Notes under the pieces: model-generated
What the model saw: only the letters and a program-made list of their open reading frames with translations
The model's database searches: none
What the model was told of the DNA's origin: nothing
Part shown: one piece after another, positions 8,387 through 16,414 of the stretch
Numbering within the stretch: the stretch's first letter is position 1
Layout: every line of letters starts with the position of its first letter
Program-made: the position numbers and the translations under genes
NCBI GenBank assembly: GCA_016860845.1
Contig: BOKF01000025.1
Location: 57,393 to 121,392 of the forward strand
Direction of reading: 5' to 3'
Source: Chloroflexota bacterium
GTDB lineage: Bacteria; Chloroflexota; Anaerolineae; 4572-78; J111
DNA: 64,000 nucleotides

Positions 8387-9844
8387 ATGATATGGAATCA
8401 ACCTTCCCAACCTGACCAACAGGATTACCCACCCCAAGATATTTTTGCGGCGGGACTGCGCCATCACCACATTGCCAATACCGCCTACCCGATCAATCAC
8501 AACTGGACCATGAAGCCTTATCGGGTGCGCCGCCAGGATTTTGAAGCCGTTACGGCGGCGGCGTGGCAGGATATTACCGAAATGGGCCTTTATGTTCATA
8601 TTCCCTTTTGCCAGGCGCGCTGCAATTTCTGTGAATACACTGTGATCAACCCGGCCGACAACGCCCGTTCCGAGGACAGTTATTTTGAGCTGTTGCTGCG
8701 CGAATTGGCCCATTACCAGAGCCTGATCCATACCCAAAAGAAAATCCTGACCGGCTTTGACATCGGCGGGGGAACGCCGGCCCTGGCTAAGGTGGAGCAC
8801 ATTGCCCAGGTCGTTGAAGCAGCGCAAGCTGCCTTTAACTTTCAACCCGGCATGCAGATCAGCATTGAGACGACCCCCTTGATCGCGGCCAACGAACCGG
8901 CGAAGATTATGGCTTTCCGCCAGATGGGCATCGAGCGCATCAGTATGGGGGTGCAGGTTACCCAGTTGAGCCTGGCCAAAAAATTGGGCCGGCTGTATAA
9001 GGGCTTTGAGGGCTTGCGGGAGGCAGTGCGGAACATCCGCGCAGCGGGCTTTGAGAAGTTCAACATTGATCTGATGTACGGTTTTGCCGGGCAATCGCTG
9101 GACGATTGGCGCGACAGCGTCGAGAAGGGGATCGAGCTAGAGGCGGACTACATCACCCTGTACCGGATGCGCTACAAAGGGACCGGCTTGCAATCTCAGG
9201 CCGCCCAGGTTTCTAAAGAAATAGTGACCGAGATGGCGACTGTCGCCAACCATCTGCTCCACGAAGCCGGCTACGTCGCCCCGCCCGGCAAAAACACCTA
9301 CAGCCGCCTCCCCGGCGATGTGGGCACCAGCGACTATCTGGCCAACCGGGTGGTCAAGGGCACGCCTTACCTGGGCCTGGGCCTGGGAGCGCAGTCGCTC
9401 AGCCACAACACCCTGGCCTATAACCGGGGGGCCGGGCCAAAAAGTATCGCCCCGTATGAACAGGCCCTTCAGGCCGGACAGCTCCCCATCCAGGATTTGT
9501 ATGATATGCCGCTAGCGGTCAGCATGGCCAAGATGATTTCGGTTTCGTTCTACTTCGGCGAGATTAACCTGACCCATTTCCAGGAGAAATTTGGGGTGGC
9601 GCTGGAGTCACAATTTCCGGCGGAGGTCGAGTTTGTGCTGGCTGAGGGCCTGATGGAATATCGCCGCAACTGCTTGAGCCTGACCCCGGCCGGCGCCAAA
9701 GTTTACAATGGCGTGATTGCTCTATTTTACGCTCCGGCGGCCAAGCTGCACCTGCTCCAGCGTCCCGTTGATCTCGGCGAGCGCATGTCGGCCCAGTGGC
9801 AGCGGGAGTTACGGCGGAGTTTTGAGATAAAGTTAGCCGCGTAA
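8387..9844 (+). CDS. HemW/HutW-like radical SAM protein (coproporphyrinogen oxidase family)
   Basis: 485 residues from the ATG at 8387, which follows AAGGAGA. The radical SAM cluster motif is in MGLYVHIPFCQARCNFCEY (C-x3-C-x2-C), followed by a GGGTP-type SAM motif (FDIGGGTPALAK) and the HemW-like ISMGVQVTQ and NIDLMYGFAGQS blocks. A C-terminal winged-helix-like part ends the protein. Members are haem chaperones, anaerobic coproporphyrinogen dehydrogenases or haem-degrading enzymes of the HutW/ChuW type; the sequence alone does not decide. It is controlled by a promoter with twin operators and lies ahead of a second radical SAM gene. Confidence 0.82.
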   Translation: MIWNQPSQPDQQDYPPQDIFAAGLRHHHIANTAYPINHNWTMKPYRVRRQDFEAVTAAAWQDITEMGLYVHIPFCQARCNFCEYTVINPADNARSEDSYFELLLRELAHYQSLIHTQKKILTGFDIGGGTPALAKVEHIAQVVEAAQAAFNFQPGMQISIETTPLIAANEPAKIMAFRQMGIERISMGVQVTQLSLAKKLGRLYKGFEGLREAVRNIRAAGFEKFNIDLMYGFAGQSLDDWRDSVEKGIELEADYITLYRMRYKGTGLQSQAAQVSKEIVTEMATVANHLLHEAGYVAPPGKNTYSRLPGDVGTSDYLANRVVKGTPYLGLGLGAQSLSHNTLAYNRGAGPKSIAPYEQALQAGQLPIQDLYDMPLAVSMAKMISVSFYFGEINLTHFQEKFGVALESQFPAEVEFVLAEGLMEYRRNCLSLTPAGAKVYNGVIALFYAPAAKLHLLQRPVDLGERMSAQWQRELRRSFEIKLAA

Positions 9845-9852
9845 AATCGGCA

Positions 9853-9919
9853 AGGGGGCAGAGGAGCGGGGGTGCAGGGAGGAAAATTCATCCCTACCCG
9901 CTGCACCCACCTGCCCCCG
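9853..9919. repeat. GC-rich intergenic inverted repeat
   Basis: GGGGGCAG, AGCGGGGGTGCAGGG on the left and CCCTACCCGCTGCACCC, CTGCCCCC on the right form a long imperfect hairpin between the two radical SAM genes. It may attenuate read-through but lacks a T-run. Confidence 0.55.
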
Positions 9920-9963
9920 GTATTTCACGGGGGTGCTCCCCTGTTGCAAGGAGCATATTTGCA

Positions 9964-10749
9964 ATGAAACGATACGACTTTGCCAACATCCTCTTCGCCG
10001 GGCCGTGCAATCTGCGCTGTCCCTACTGCATCGGGCGGCAGATCAACCCGGCGCTGAATCGGAATAATTTGAAGGAGTTTCCCCTGCGTAACCTGGACCG
10101 ATTTGTGGCCCTGGTGCGGCAGCATAAAGTGACGGAAGTTGTCTTCACCGGCACAACCACTGATCCCCAACTTTACCGGCATGAGGCGCGTTTGTTGGAG
10201 TGGCTTCGAGAAAGCCTCCCTCCCTCTGACCCCCTCCCCAGCCCTCCCCCTCAGAGGGGGAGGGGGAAAGTCAGGTACTCGCTGCATACTAACGGCCAGT
10301 TGGCTTTGCGGAAGATGGAGGTGTTCAACCAGTATGACCGGGTGTGTATCTCATTCCCATCTTTCAAGGCAGACACCTATCACAAGTTGATGGGATCGCC
10401 GCGCGTGCCGGATTTGGCGGAGATTGTGCGGCAGGCGCAGGCGCCGGTCAAGGTATCATGCGTGATCACCGAGCACAACAACGGCGAGCTAAGCAGCTTT
10501 CTGGACCAATGCGGCACGATCGGCGTCAGGCGGGTGGTGCTGCGCCAGTTGTACGGCGATACCCGCCTGTGGCCTCTGCCGGCCCAACTCATCCCCCGAA
10601 CGGTCCATCGCCGCAATCCGGTTTATGATTACTACGGCCTGGAAGTCACCTTTTGGCGTTTTGACCAGACCGCCAGCACTTCAATCAACCTCTTCAGCAA
10701 TGGCGCCATCAGCACCGAGTATTTATTGACCAGGGCCGGAGCAGGCTAA
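9964..10749 (+). CDS. Radical SAM protein (MoaA-like core)
   Basis: 261 residues. The 4Fe-4S/SAM motif is in ILFAGPCNLRCPYCIG (C-x3-C-x2-C) near the N-terminus. A block around residues 80-94 (SLPPSDPLPS then PPPQRGRGKV) does not look like radical SAM sequence; it is encoded by an in-frame palindromic repeat. The core continues on both sides (VTEVVFTGTTTDPQLYRHEA, VRYSLHTNGQLALRKMEVFN). AAGGAG lies 11 nt before the ATG. It probably partners the upstream radical SAM enzyme. Substrate unknown. Confidence 0.78.
   Translation: MKRYDFANILFAGPCNLRCPYCIGRQINPALNRNNLKEFPLRNLDRFVALVRQHKVTEVVFTGTTTDPQLYRHEARLLEWLRESLPPSDPLPSPPPQRGRGKVRYSLHTNGQLALRKMEVFNQYDRVCISFPSFKADTYHKLMGSPRVPDLAEIVRQAQAPVKVSCVITEHNNGELSSFLDQCGTIGVRRVVLRQLYGDTRLWPLPAQLIPRTVHRRNPVYDYYGLEVTFWRFDQTASTSINLFSNGAISTEYLLTRAGAG
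10242..10264. repeat. Palindromic repeat inserted in frame within the radical SAM gene
   Basis: CCCTCCCCCT pairs perfectly with AGGGGGAGGG over a 3-nt loop, and pyrimidine-rich flank extends back to about 10217. It encodes the Pro/Ser/Arg-rich stretch that breaks the radical SAM domain. Similar hairpins occur between genes here (3291-3328, 9853-9919). Confidence 0.6.
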
Positions 10750-10855
10750 GAGGAAGATTGGAAGGATGGACAAATGCAACGTTCCAACCCGCCATTCCTC
10801 CAATCTTCCACCCTTCCCATCCTCCATCCTCTATCTTCTATCCTCTATCCTCTTG
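10750..10855. repeat. Reiterated-word region (GGAAGAT / ATCCTCT)
   Basis: A purine-rich left part (GAGGAAGATTGGAAGGATGG) is followed by a pyrimidine-rich right part that repeats CCATCCT and TATCCTC many times. Same class as the other word-reiteration hairpins. It directly precedes the -10 box of the next gene. Confidence 0.6.
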
Positions 10856-10864
10856 TGCTATAAT
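10855..10864 (+). promoter_or_regulatory. Extended -10 promoter element
   Basis: TGTGCTATAAT: a TATAAT at 10859-10864 with an upstream TG, typical of extended -10 promoters. No clear -35 is seen because the upstream DNA is repeat. It would drive the membrane-anchored binding-protein-like gene at 10901. Confidence 0.45.
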
Positions 10865-10900
10865 TAACATTGTTTCACCTCATCCCCAAAGGAATTGTCC

Positions 10901-11890
10901 ATGCAGCAGAATAAAGCACTCTTCTTTGGCATTATTGGTTTGGCTATCCTGATTGTGATTGGCCTGCTGGTCAGCCGCTTCTTTCTGGCGGATACGCTGG
11001 ACCTGGCTCTGGCCGAAAAGGTCTCGATTCGGATTGTCGCGGCCCCGGCGATAACTCCCTGGGCCAGGCAAGCCGCCCTGGCGTTTAACCAGCGCAACCC
11101 CAATACCCAGGTTGAGATTATCGAAGCCGAGCGACTGGTCCCCGCCGCCCAATTTCGCTCCGGCGGGCCAACCCCGCCCCCGGCCGCCTGGCTGGCCGAG
11201 GCTACCTTTGTGGTGGCCATGGCGCCCGACAGCGGGCTGCAATTTAATGACCCGCTCTCGGTGGCCAGTTCCGGGCTGGCCTGGGGCGCTTTCAAAAGTA
11301 AGCAGGACGAGTTTAATCAAAAGTATGGCGGGCTTTCCTGGGAGGGCCTGCACACCAAGGCGGTCAGCCCCGAAAACGGTCTACGCTTTATTTTGGCCTC
11401 ACCCGGCAACACTGCCGAGGGCCTGGCCGCACTGATCTCGGCGACGGCGGCCTACAGTAAAAAGCAGGAGATTTCCGGCAGTGATGTCAGCCAGGCCGAT
11501 CAATGGTTGACCGAAACTTTTGGCGATAATGCCCAAACCCCGGCCAGGCCGGCCGACAATTTTGCCACCATGCGGGTTTCAGCCGGCGATGCCGGCATCC
11601 TGACGATGGCTTCATGGCGCAGCGCCCGGTTGACCGAGAACCCCGACTTTCTGATCTCCCCGGCCCAACCCAATGTCAACCTGGATCACCCGCTGGCCAT
11701 CTTCAGCGGGGCCGAGCCGGCCGCCCAACAGGCGGCGCTGGCTTTTCGCGCTTTCCTGCTCGAAGAGAGCCAGCAAGCGGCTTTAACCAACTTCTTTCTT
11801 GAGCGGGCCAGCGCTGCCCAGCCCGGCATCAAGGCCGATGGCGTTGCCGCCCAACGGCTGCTCAATTTAGCGGAACGAATACTACAATAG
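10901..11890 (+). CDS. Membrane-anchored extracellular binding-protein-like protein
   Basis: About 329 residues from the ATG at 10901 (AAAGGAA upstream). An N-terminal signal anchor (FFGIIGLAILIVIGLLVSRF) is followed by a periplasmic-binding-protein-like domain (VSIRIVAAPAITPWARQAAL at its start, SPENGLRFILASPGNTAEGL in the middle). It resembles the binding half of the next gene but lacks a VWA domain and any ABC permease partner. It likely sits outside the membrane. It is followed after ~60 bp by the related VWA fusion. Ligand unknown. Confidence 0.7.
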   Translation: MQQNKALFFGIIGLAILIVIGLLVSRFFLADTLDLALAEKVSIRIVAAPAITPWARQAALAFNQRNPNTQVEIIEAERLVPAAQFRSGGPTPPPAAWLAEATFVVAMAPDSGLQFNDPLSVASSGLAWGAFKSKQDEFNQKYGGLSWEGLHTKAVSPENGLRFILASPGNTAEGLAALISATAAYSKKQEISGSDVSQADQWLTETFGDNAQTPARPADNFATMRVSAGDAGILTMASWRSARLTENPDFLISPAQPNVNLDHPLAIFSGAEPAAQQAALAFRAFLLEESQQAALTNFFLERASAAQPGIKADGVAAQRLLNLAERILQ

Positions 11891-11936
11891 GATTTTGGAT
11901 TTTGGATTTTCGATTAAAGGAGTAAATCCAAAATCC
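11890..11936. repeat. Reiterated-word inverted repeat (GGATTTT / AAATCC)
   Basis: GGATTTTGGATTTTGGATTTT is answered by AAATCCAAAATCC across a short A/G-rich centre, located between the two binding-protein-like genes. Confidence 0.6.
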
Positions 11937-11951
11937 CCACGGAGGATGACC

Positions 11952-13787
11952 ATGTCGAAAAAATTGTATTTCTTGCTTCTGCCCCTGATCGCTGCCCTGG
12001 CCTGTTCGTTTGGCGATGGCGGCAGCAGTGTGGTGAATAATGCCACCCCGGCGACGGAGTGCCCGGCGGGCGCTGTCGAAATTTCGGTTCTCTACGCGCC
12101 GGAGTCGCAGCTATACCTGGATGGAGAGATTTATGACGCCATCAATCAATTCAACCGGGCCTACGCCGAAGGCCGCAACCCGGTTAGCGGTCAGGCCCTG
12201 GCCAGCGGCGAAAAGGCTATCTGCGTCAGGGGCGAGCCTGCCTCGTCGGGTACGGTGGCCCAGGGAATTATCAACGCCATCATTGCGCCGAACAACGCCA
12301 ATGTGGCCAAACCGACCCTCTTTGCCCCGTCGGTGAGCCACTGGCTGGCCCTGGTCAACTTTCAGACGGGCCGCCAGGTTTTTGATCTGGCCGACAGCCC
12401 ACCGACCGCCCTGGCCCCGGTGGTGATGGCAATTTGGGAAAGCCGCCTGAAAGCCATTCAGGACAAAAACGGCGGCGAGCCGGTCGGCTGGGAGGAACTG
12501 CTGGCGGTGCTGAACTCGCCCAACGGCTGGGCCGATTACAACATCCCCGGCAACCGGACGACTGTTTACTACGGCCACACCGATCCCCTGGTCAGCTCAA
12601 CCGCACTCTCAACCCTGATTGCCGAGTTCTACGCCAGCGCCCGCTACAACAGCGGCCAGCCCGACTTCCGCCGCCTGTCGCTGGAACAGGTCAACGACCC
12701 CAAAGTACAGCAGGGCGTGCGCAACATCGAAGAGCTGATCCGCCATTACTCCTCGCGCACCACAGAATTCAAAGAGTATATTGCCCAGGGACCGGCTTAT
12801 CTCGACTTTGTGGCCCTGGAAGAAAATGATCTGATCTACATCAACCAGGGCAAAACCGAGTATAAACCGCCAGAGAAGCTGGTCGCCCTCTACCCCAAGG
12901 AAGGAACCTTCTGGCACGAGCACCCCTACGCCATCCCCCAGGCCGATTGGGTCACGGACGAGCAGCGCCAGGCGGCCAAAACCTTTACCGAGTATATCCG
13001 CAGCGAAGCGGTGCAGAAGAAGGTGCTTGAGAGCGGCTTCCGGCCAGCCAATCCTGCCGTGGCGCTGGGCTATCCTATCGCCACCGAGTTGGGCGTTGAT
13101 CCCAACCAACCGACCAACATTCTGGAAGTGCCTGACCCCGAGGTGATTGCGGCGGTGCAGTCGAGCTGGCAGTTTGTCAAGAAGCAGGCCGACGTGCTGC
13201 TGGTGATTGACACCTCCGGTTCCATGCAGGGTGACAAAATAACCCAGGCCAAAACGGCAGCCAACGCCTTTTTGGATAAGATGCCGGCCCAAAACCGGGT
13301 GGGGTTGATGACGTTTGACAGCCAGCCGCGCGTGTTGGATTTCAAGACCAATTCCCTCATTTACCTGGATCAGAACAGTATGGGTTCGGTCCAGGCGCTG
13401 ACCTCCTTCGAGGGGGGGCAGAACCAGGTCCGCGCCCAAATTAATGCGCTGGAAGCCAACGGCGACACCTCGCTCTTCGACGCCATTCAGCAATCTATGG
13501 CTTTGCTCATGCAATCGCGGGGCGACCAGGACGACCGCATCCAGGCGGTGGTGGTCCTGAGCGACGGCCAGGATACCAGCAGCCTGACCTCGCTGCAAAG
13601 CGTGGTGGAACTGATTGGGGCCAACAAGGAGGAGCGCAACCCGATCATCGTCATCCCGGTGGCTTACGGCGGCGACGCCGACATCAACGCTCTCAACGGC
13701 ATTGCTCGCGCCAGCGCAACCAAGGTCCAGTCGGGCGACCCCGAGAATATCCAGAGGGTGTTGGAGATTATCGGGAGTTACTTTTAA
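11952..13787 (+). CDS. Substrate-binding lipoprotein fused to a VWA domain
   Basis: 611 residues from the ATG at 11952, 6 nt after GGAGG. A lipoprotein signal (FLLLPLIAALAC) is followed by a type-2 periplasmic-binding-protein domain (about 35-400) and then a von Willebrand factor A domain (DVLLVIDTSGSMQGDKITQA, carrying the D-x-S-x-S metal-binding motif; later VVVLSDGQDTSS). Binding-protein/VWA fusions are known but poorly characterised surface proteins. No transporter permease or ATPase accompanies it, so a sensing or scaffold role is more likely than uptake (inference). Confidence 0.82.
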   Translation: MSKKLYFLLLPLIAALACSFGDGGSSVVNNATPATECPAGAVEISVLYAPESQLYLDGEIYDAINQFNRAYAEGRNPVSGQALASGEKAICVRGEPASSGTVAQGIINAIIAPNNANVAKPTLFAPSVSHWLALVNFQTGRQVFDLADSPPTALAPVVMAIWESRLKAIQDKNGGEPVGWEELLAVLNSPNGWADYNIPGNRTTVYYGHTDPLVSSTALSTLIAEFYASARYNSGQPDFRRLSLEQVNDPKVQQGVRNIEELIRHYSSRTTEFKEYIAQGPAYLDFVALEENDLIYINQGKTEYKPPEKLVALYPKEGTFWHEHPYAIPQADWVTDEQRQAAKTFTEYIRSEAVQKKVLESGFRPANPAVALGYPIATELGVDPNQPTNILEVPDPEVIAAVQSSWQFVKKQADVLLVIDTSGSMQGDKITQAKTAANAFLDKMPAQNRVGLMTFDSQPRVLDFKTNSLIYLDQNSMGSVQALTSFEGGQNQVRAQINALEANGDTSLFDAIQQSMALLMQSRGDQDDRIQAVVVLSDGQDTSSLTSLQSVVELIGANKEERNPIIVIPVAYGGDADINALNGIARASATKVQSGDPENIQRVLEIIGSYF

Positions 13788-13813
13788 CCTGAGTTCGCCA
13801 TTTTACCGAAAAC

Positions 13814-13883
13814 AGACAGGATTTACAGGATTGACAAGATTTTTAACCAATTTTTATCCTGTAAATCTTGTTAATCTTGTCGA
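13814..13883. repeat. Reiterated-word inverted repeat (AGGATT / AATCCT)
   Basis: GACAGGATTTACAGGATTGA plus CAAGATTTTT on the left pair with ATCCTGTAAATCTTG and TTAATCTTGTC on the right. It lies after the VWA gene and may serve as its terminator. Confidence 0.6.
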
Positions 13884-13932
13884 GAAATAAAAAACTCCGA
13901 ACTGATGTTTTTAAGTAGAGCAAAGGTGCCGG

Positions 13933-14538
13933 GTGAGCCAACGATATCCCATTCCGGCGGGCGAGGCGCGGATCGAACTGCATGTGAAGAACTCGCGCTT
14001 TATTGGCCGGGCCGGCTATACGCCGAGCGTGGCCGAGGCTAAAGCCTTTATCGAAAAGGTCAAGGCCGAAGAGCCGGCTTGCAGCCATGCGGTTTATGCT
14101 TTTGCCGTCGGGTATGGAGCCAGCGTGACCCACGGCATGAGTGACGCCGGAGAACCCAGCGGCACCGCCGGACGGCCGGCCCTGGCGGTGGTCAAGGGCA
14201 GCGGCTTGGGCGATGTAACGGTCGTCATCGTGCGTTACTTTGGCGGCACCAAACTGGGCACGGGCGGGCTGGTTAAAGCCTATACCGAAACTGCCCAGGC
14301 AGCGCTGGCTGAACTGCCGCTGGCTGAGAAAGTCGAGCGCCGCTCGGTGCAGGTGACACTTCCCTACGCTGCTTACGAGCCGGTCAAACGGATGGTCGTG
14401 GCGCACCAGGGCCAGGTTGACGCCGAAGAGTTTGCCGCTCAAGTCACGCTCCGCCTCACCTTCACTGCTGATGACCTGCCCGCTTTTCAGGCCGCCCTGG
14501 CCGAAACCACCAGCGGGCAGGTAACTGTTGAATTTTAG
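13933..14538 (+). CDS. yigZ: YigZ/IMPACT family protein
   Basis: 201 residues starting with GTG after AAAGGTG. The family signature is clear: KNSRFIGRAGYTPSVAEAKA, then SDAGEPSGTAGRPALAV and VIVRYFGGTKLGTGGLVKAY. The N-terminal domain adopts the ribosomal S5 domain 2-like fold and a C-terminal UPF0029 domain follows. The bacterial protein is a putative regulator linked to translation or proline peptidases, with no proven activity. Length is normal. Confidence 0.93.
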   Translation: MSQRYPIPAGEARIELHVKNSRFIGRAGYTPSVAEAKAFIEKVKAEEPACSHAVYAFAVGYGASVTHGMSDAGEPSGTAGRPALAVVKGSGLGDVTVVIVRYFGGTKLGTGGLVKAYTETAQAALAELPLAEKVERRSVQVTLPYAAYEPVKRMVVAHQGQVDAEEFAAQVTLRLTFTADDLPAFQAALAETTSGQVTVEF

Positions 14539-14549
14539 GGGTAATCTCG

Positions 14550-14633
14550 TCCTTCGATATGACCTTCGGGCTACTCAGGACGAGATGAACGCATCCTGAG
14601 TAGCCCTGAGTGAAATGAAGGGCATATCGAAGG
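14550..14633. repeat. Long imperfect inverted repeat
   Basis: TCCTTCGATATG and GGGCTACTCAGGA on the left are answered by TCCTGAGTAGCCC and CATATCGAAGGA on the right, giving a roughly 35-bp imperfect stem. It separates YigZ from the CoA-transferase gene and may end transcription or act as a mobile palindrome. Confidence 0.65.
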
Positions 14634-14731
14634 AGGCGCTTTTGAAGACTCGCCCCAAACGGAAAGCGTCCTCGCTTTGACAAGCCTTGTCGCCTGCATT
14701 ATCATACTTTCAATCGAACCTGAGGCTGTTC

Positions 14732-15922
14732 ATGACTACTATTTTAGAGAATATGCGCGTGATTGACTTAACCCAGGCCCTGGCCGGTCCTTACTGCACC
14801 ATGATGCTGGGCGATCTCGGCGCTGATGTCATTAAAATCGAAACACCCGGCGCCGGCGACCAGAGCCGGGGCTGGGGACCGCCTTTTGTCGAGGGAGAAA
14901 GCGCCTACTTTTTGAGCATCAATCGCAACAAGCGCAGCCTGACCCTCGACATCAAATCGGCGGCAGGGCAAAAGGTTTTGCACCAACTGATTGCCAGCGC
15001 GGATGTTTTTGTCTGCAATATTCCCAAGGAGTCATCGCGGCAACGGGCCGGGGTAGATGTCGAAACGCTGCAAGCTTTAAACCCGCGCCTGATCTATTGC
15101 CTGATCAGCGGCTACGGCAGCAGCGGCCCCTACGCCGAACGGCCCGGCTACGATTTGATCGCTCAGGGCGAGGCCGGGTTGATGAGTGTGACCGGCGAGC
15201 CGGACGGTGAACCGATGCGCTATCCCATCCCCATTGCCGATATTACCACCGGCCTGTACTCGACCATCGGCATTTTGGCGGCGCTGCTGGCCCGCGAGCG
15301 GACAGGCCAGGGGCAGGTGCTGGATATGACCCTGATGGAAAGCCAATCGGCCTGGCTGACGATGCTGGCGTCGTCGCTGCTCAATGGCGGCCAGCAGCCG
15401 CAGCGGCTCGGTAATATTCACCCCAATATTGTGCCTTATCAGGTTTTTCAAGCCAGGGACAAGTACATTATCCTGGCCGTCGGCACGGAGAAACTGTGGC
15501 AGGCCTTTTGCGATGCCCTGGGGTTGGAACACCTCAAGAACGATCCGCGCTTTGCCACTAACAAGGACCGCAATCAAAATCGGAGCGAGTTGATTCCCAT
15601 TCTGGATGAGTTATTCTCTACGCAGCCTGCCGGCTACTGGCTGGAGAAATTGAAAGATACCGGAATTCCCAACGGTCCCATCAACACCATTGCCGACACC
15701 CTGGCCCATCCCCAGCACCGGGCGCGTCACTTTATTGTGGATTTGCAGCATCCGCTGATCGGGCCAGTCAAATCTATGGGCAATCCGGTTAATCTCTCGG
15801 CCACGCCGGTAAGCTACCGCCTGGCTCCACCAACCCTGGGCCAGCACACCGGCGAGGTGTTGGCCGAGTTGGGCTATGACGAAGCTGCTATCGCCGCACT
15901 TCGCAAGCAGCGGGTGGTTTAG
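14732..15922 (+). CDS. CaiB/BaiF family (class III) CoA-transferase
   Basis: 396 residues from the ATG at 14732 (an earlier in-frame TTG at 14687 would add 15 unrelated residues). Core motifs: MRVIDLTQALAGPYCTMMLG, DLGADVIKIETPGAGDQSRG, the NRNKRSLTLDIKS block, and GYDLIAQGEAGLMSVTGEPD, whose Asp is the expected nucleophile forming the acyl anhydride. It moves CoA between carboxylic acids. No neighbouring catabolic genes identify its substrate. Confidence 0.9.
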   Translation: MTTILENMRVIDLTQALAGPYCTMMLGDLGADVIKIETPGAGDQSRGWGPPFVEGESAYFLSINRNKRSLTLDIKSAAGQKVLHQLIASADVFVCNIPKESSRQRAGVDVETLQALNPRLIYCLISGYGSSGPYAERPGYDLIAQGEAGLMSVTGEPDGEPMRYPIPIADITTGLYSTIGILAALLARERTGQGQVLDMTLMESQSAWLTMLASSLLNGGQQPQRLGNIHPNIVPYQVFQARDKYIILAVGTEKLWQAFCDALGLEHLKNDPRFATNKDRNQNRSELIPILDELFSTQPAGYWLEKLKDTGIPNGPINTIADTLAHPQHRARHFIVDLQHPLIGPVKSMGNPVNLSATPVSYRLAPPTLGQHTGEVLAELGYDEAAIAALRKQRVV

Positions 15923-15924
15923 CC

Positions 15925-15998
15925 AGTGGCCAAGTTGCAGCTTACAGGTTACAGGTTGCAAGTCTCAGGTTGAAAAAGCTTTTTCTGCGACCTGCCAC
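15925..15998. repeat. Reiterated-word inverted repeat (CAGGTT)
   Basis: CTTACAGGTTACAGGTTGCA and GTCTCAGGTTG repeat CAGGTT; a partial complement (CTGCGACCTGCCAC) follows after an AAAAAGCTTTTT palindrome at about 15974-15985. It lies just before the small gene at 16022. Confidence 0.5.
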
Positions 15999-16021
15999 AA
16001 TAACTTTTAGAGGAGTTCCTT

Positions 16022-16237
16022 ATGAATGAAGAGGAAAAAGTAGTCGTCACCATCAAGCGCAAGGATCGGACCATGGTCTTCCCGGTTAACGAGCGAGATA
16101 AATTGCGTGACCTTCTGAAGGATCGCATCTGGTGGGATCGCCGCAGCAACCGCTGGGCCGGGCGCGGCGATGTCGAGGAATTAAAAGAAATCCTGGAAGG
16201 CCACGGTTACGAGGTCAAATTGGTGGGGCCAAAATAA
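16022..16237 (+). CDS. Small conserved-looking hypothetical protein
   Basis: 71 residues with a good AGAGGAG site. Highly charged: begins MNEEEKVVVTIKRKDRTMVF and has a Trp/Arg-rich centre (RIWWDRRSNRWAGRGD) then an amphipathic helix (VEELKEILEGHGYEV). No membrane segment or Cys. The strand-helix pattern suggests a small alpha/beta fold. Function unknown; convergent with rplY. Confidence 0.65.
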   Translation: MNEEEKVVVTIKRKDRTMVFPVNERDKLRDLLKDRIWWDRRSNRWAGRGDVEELKEILEGHGYEVKLVGPK

Positions 16238-16278
16238 CAAGAACCGTCACCCCGCAGGGGCGACACACTTTACTGATT

Positions 16279-16357
16279 GTTACGGATTTGAATCCATAAC
16301 TGGTAATGGGCGGACTTAAATCCACTGGCGAGTTGGTTACGGATAAATATCCATAAC
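16279..16357. repeat. Array of three related 12-bp palindromes
   Basis: GGATTTGAATCC (16284-16295), GGACTTAAATCC (16312-16323) and GGATAAATATCC (16341-16352) are spaced 28-29 bp apart; the outer two are extended by GTTAC and ATAAC arms to 22 bp. They occupy the gap between convergent genes, so they are more likely repeats or a binding array than promoter elements. Confidence 0.55.
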
Positions 16358-16371
16358 CAGCAACGTAACAA

Positions 16372-16397
16372 AAAACCGGGACGCTTGTCCCGGTTTT
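16372..16397. terminator. Bidirectional intrinsic terminator
   Basis: AAAACCGGGAC and GTCCCGGTTTT pair perfectly over GCTT. The A- and T-rich ends let it serve both the plus-strand small gene and the minus-strand rplY. Confidence 0.8.
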
Positions 16398-16414
16398 GCG
16401 TTGGGATGAAAGAA

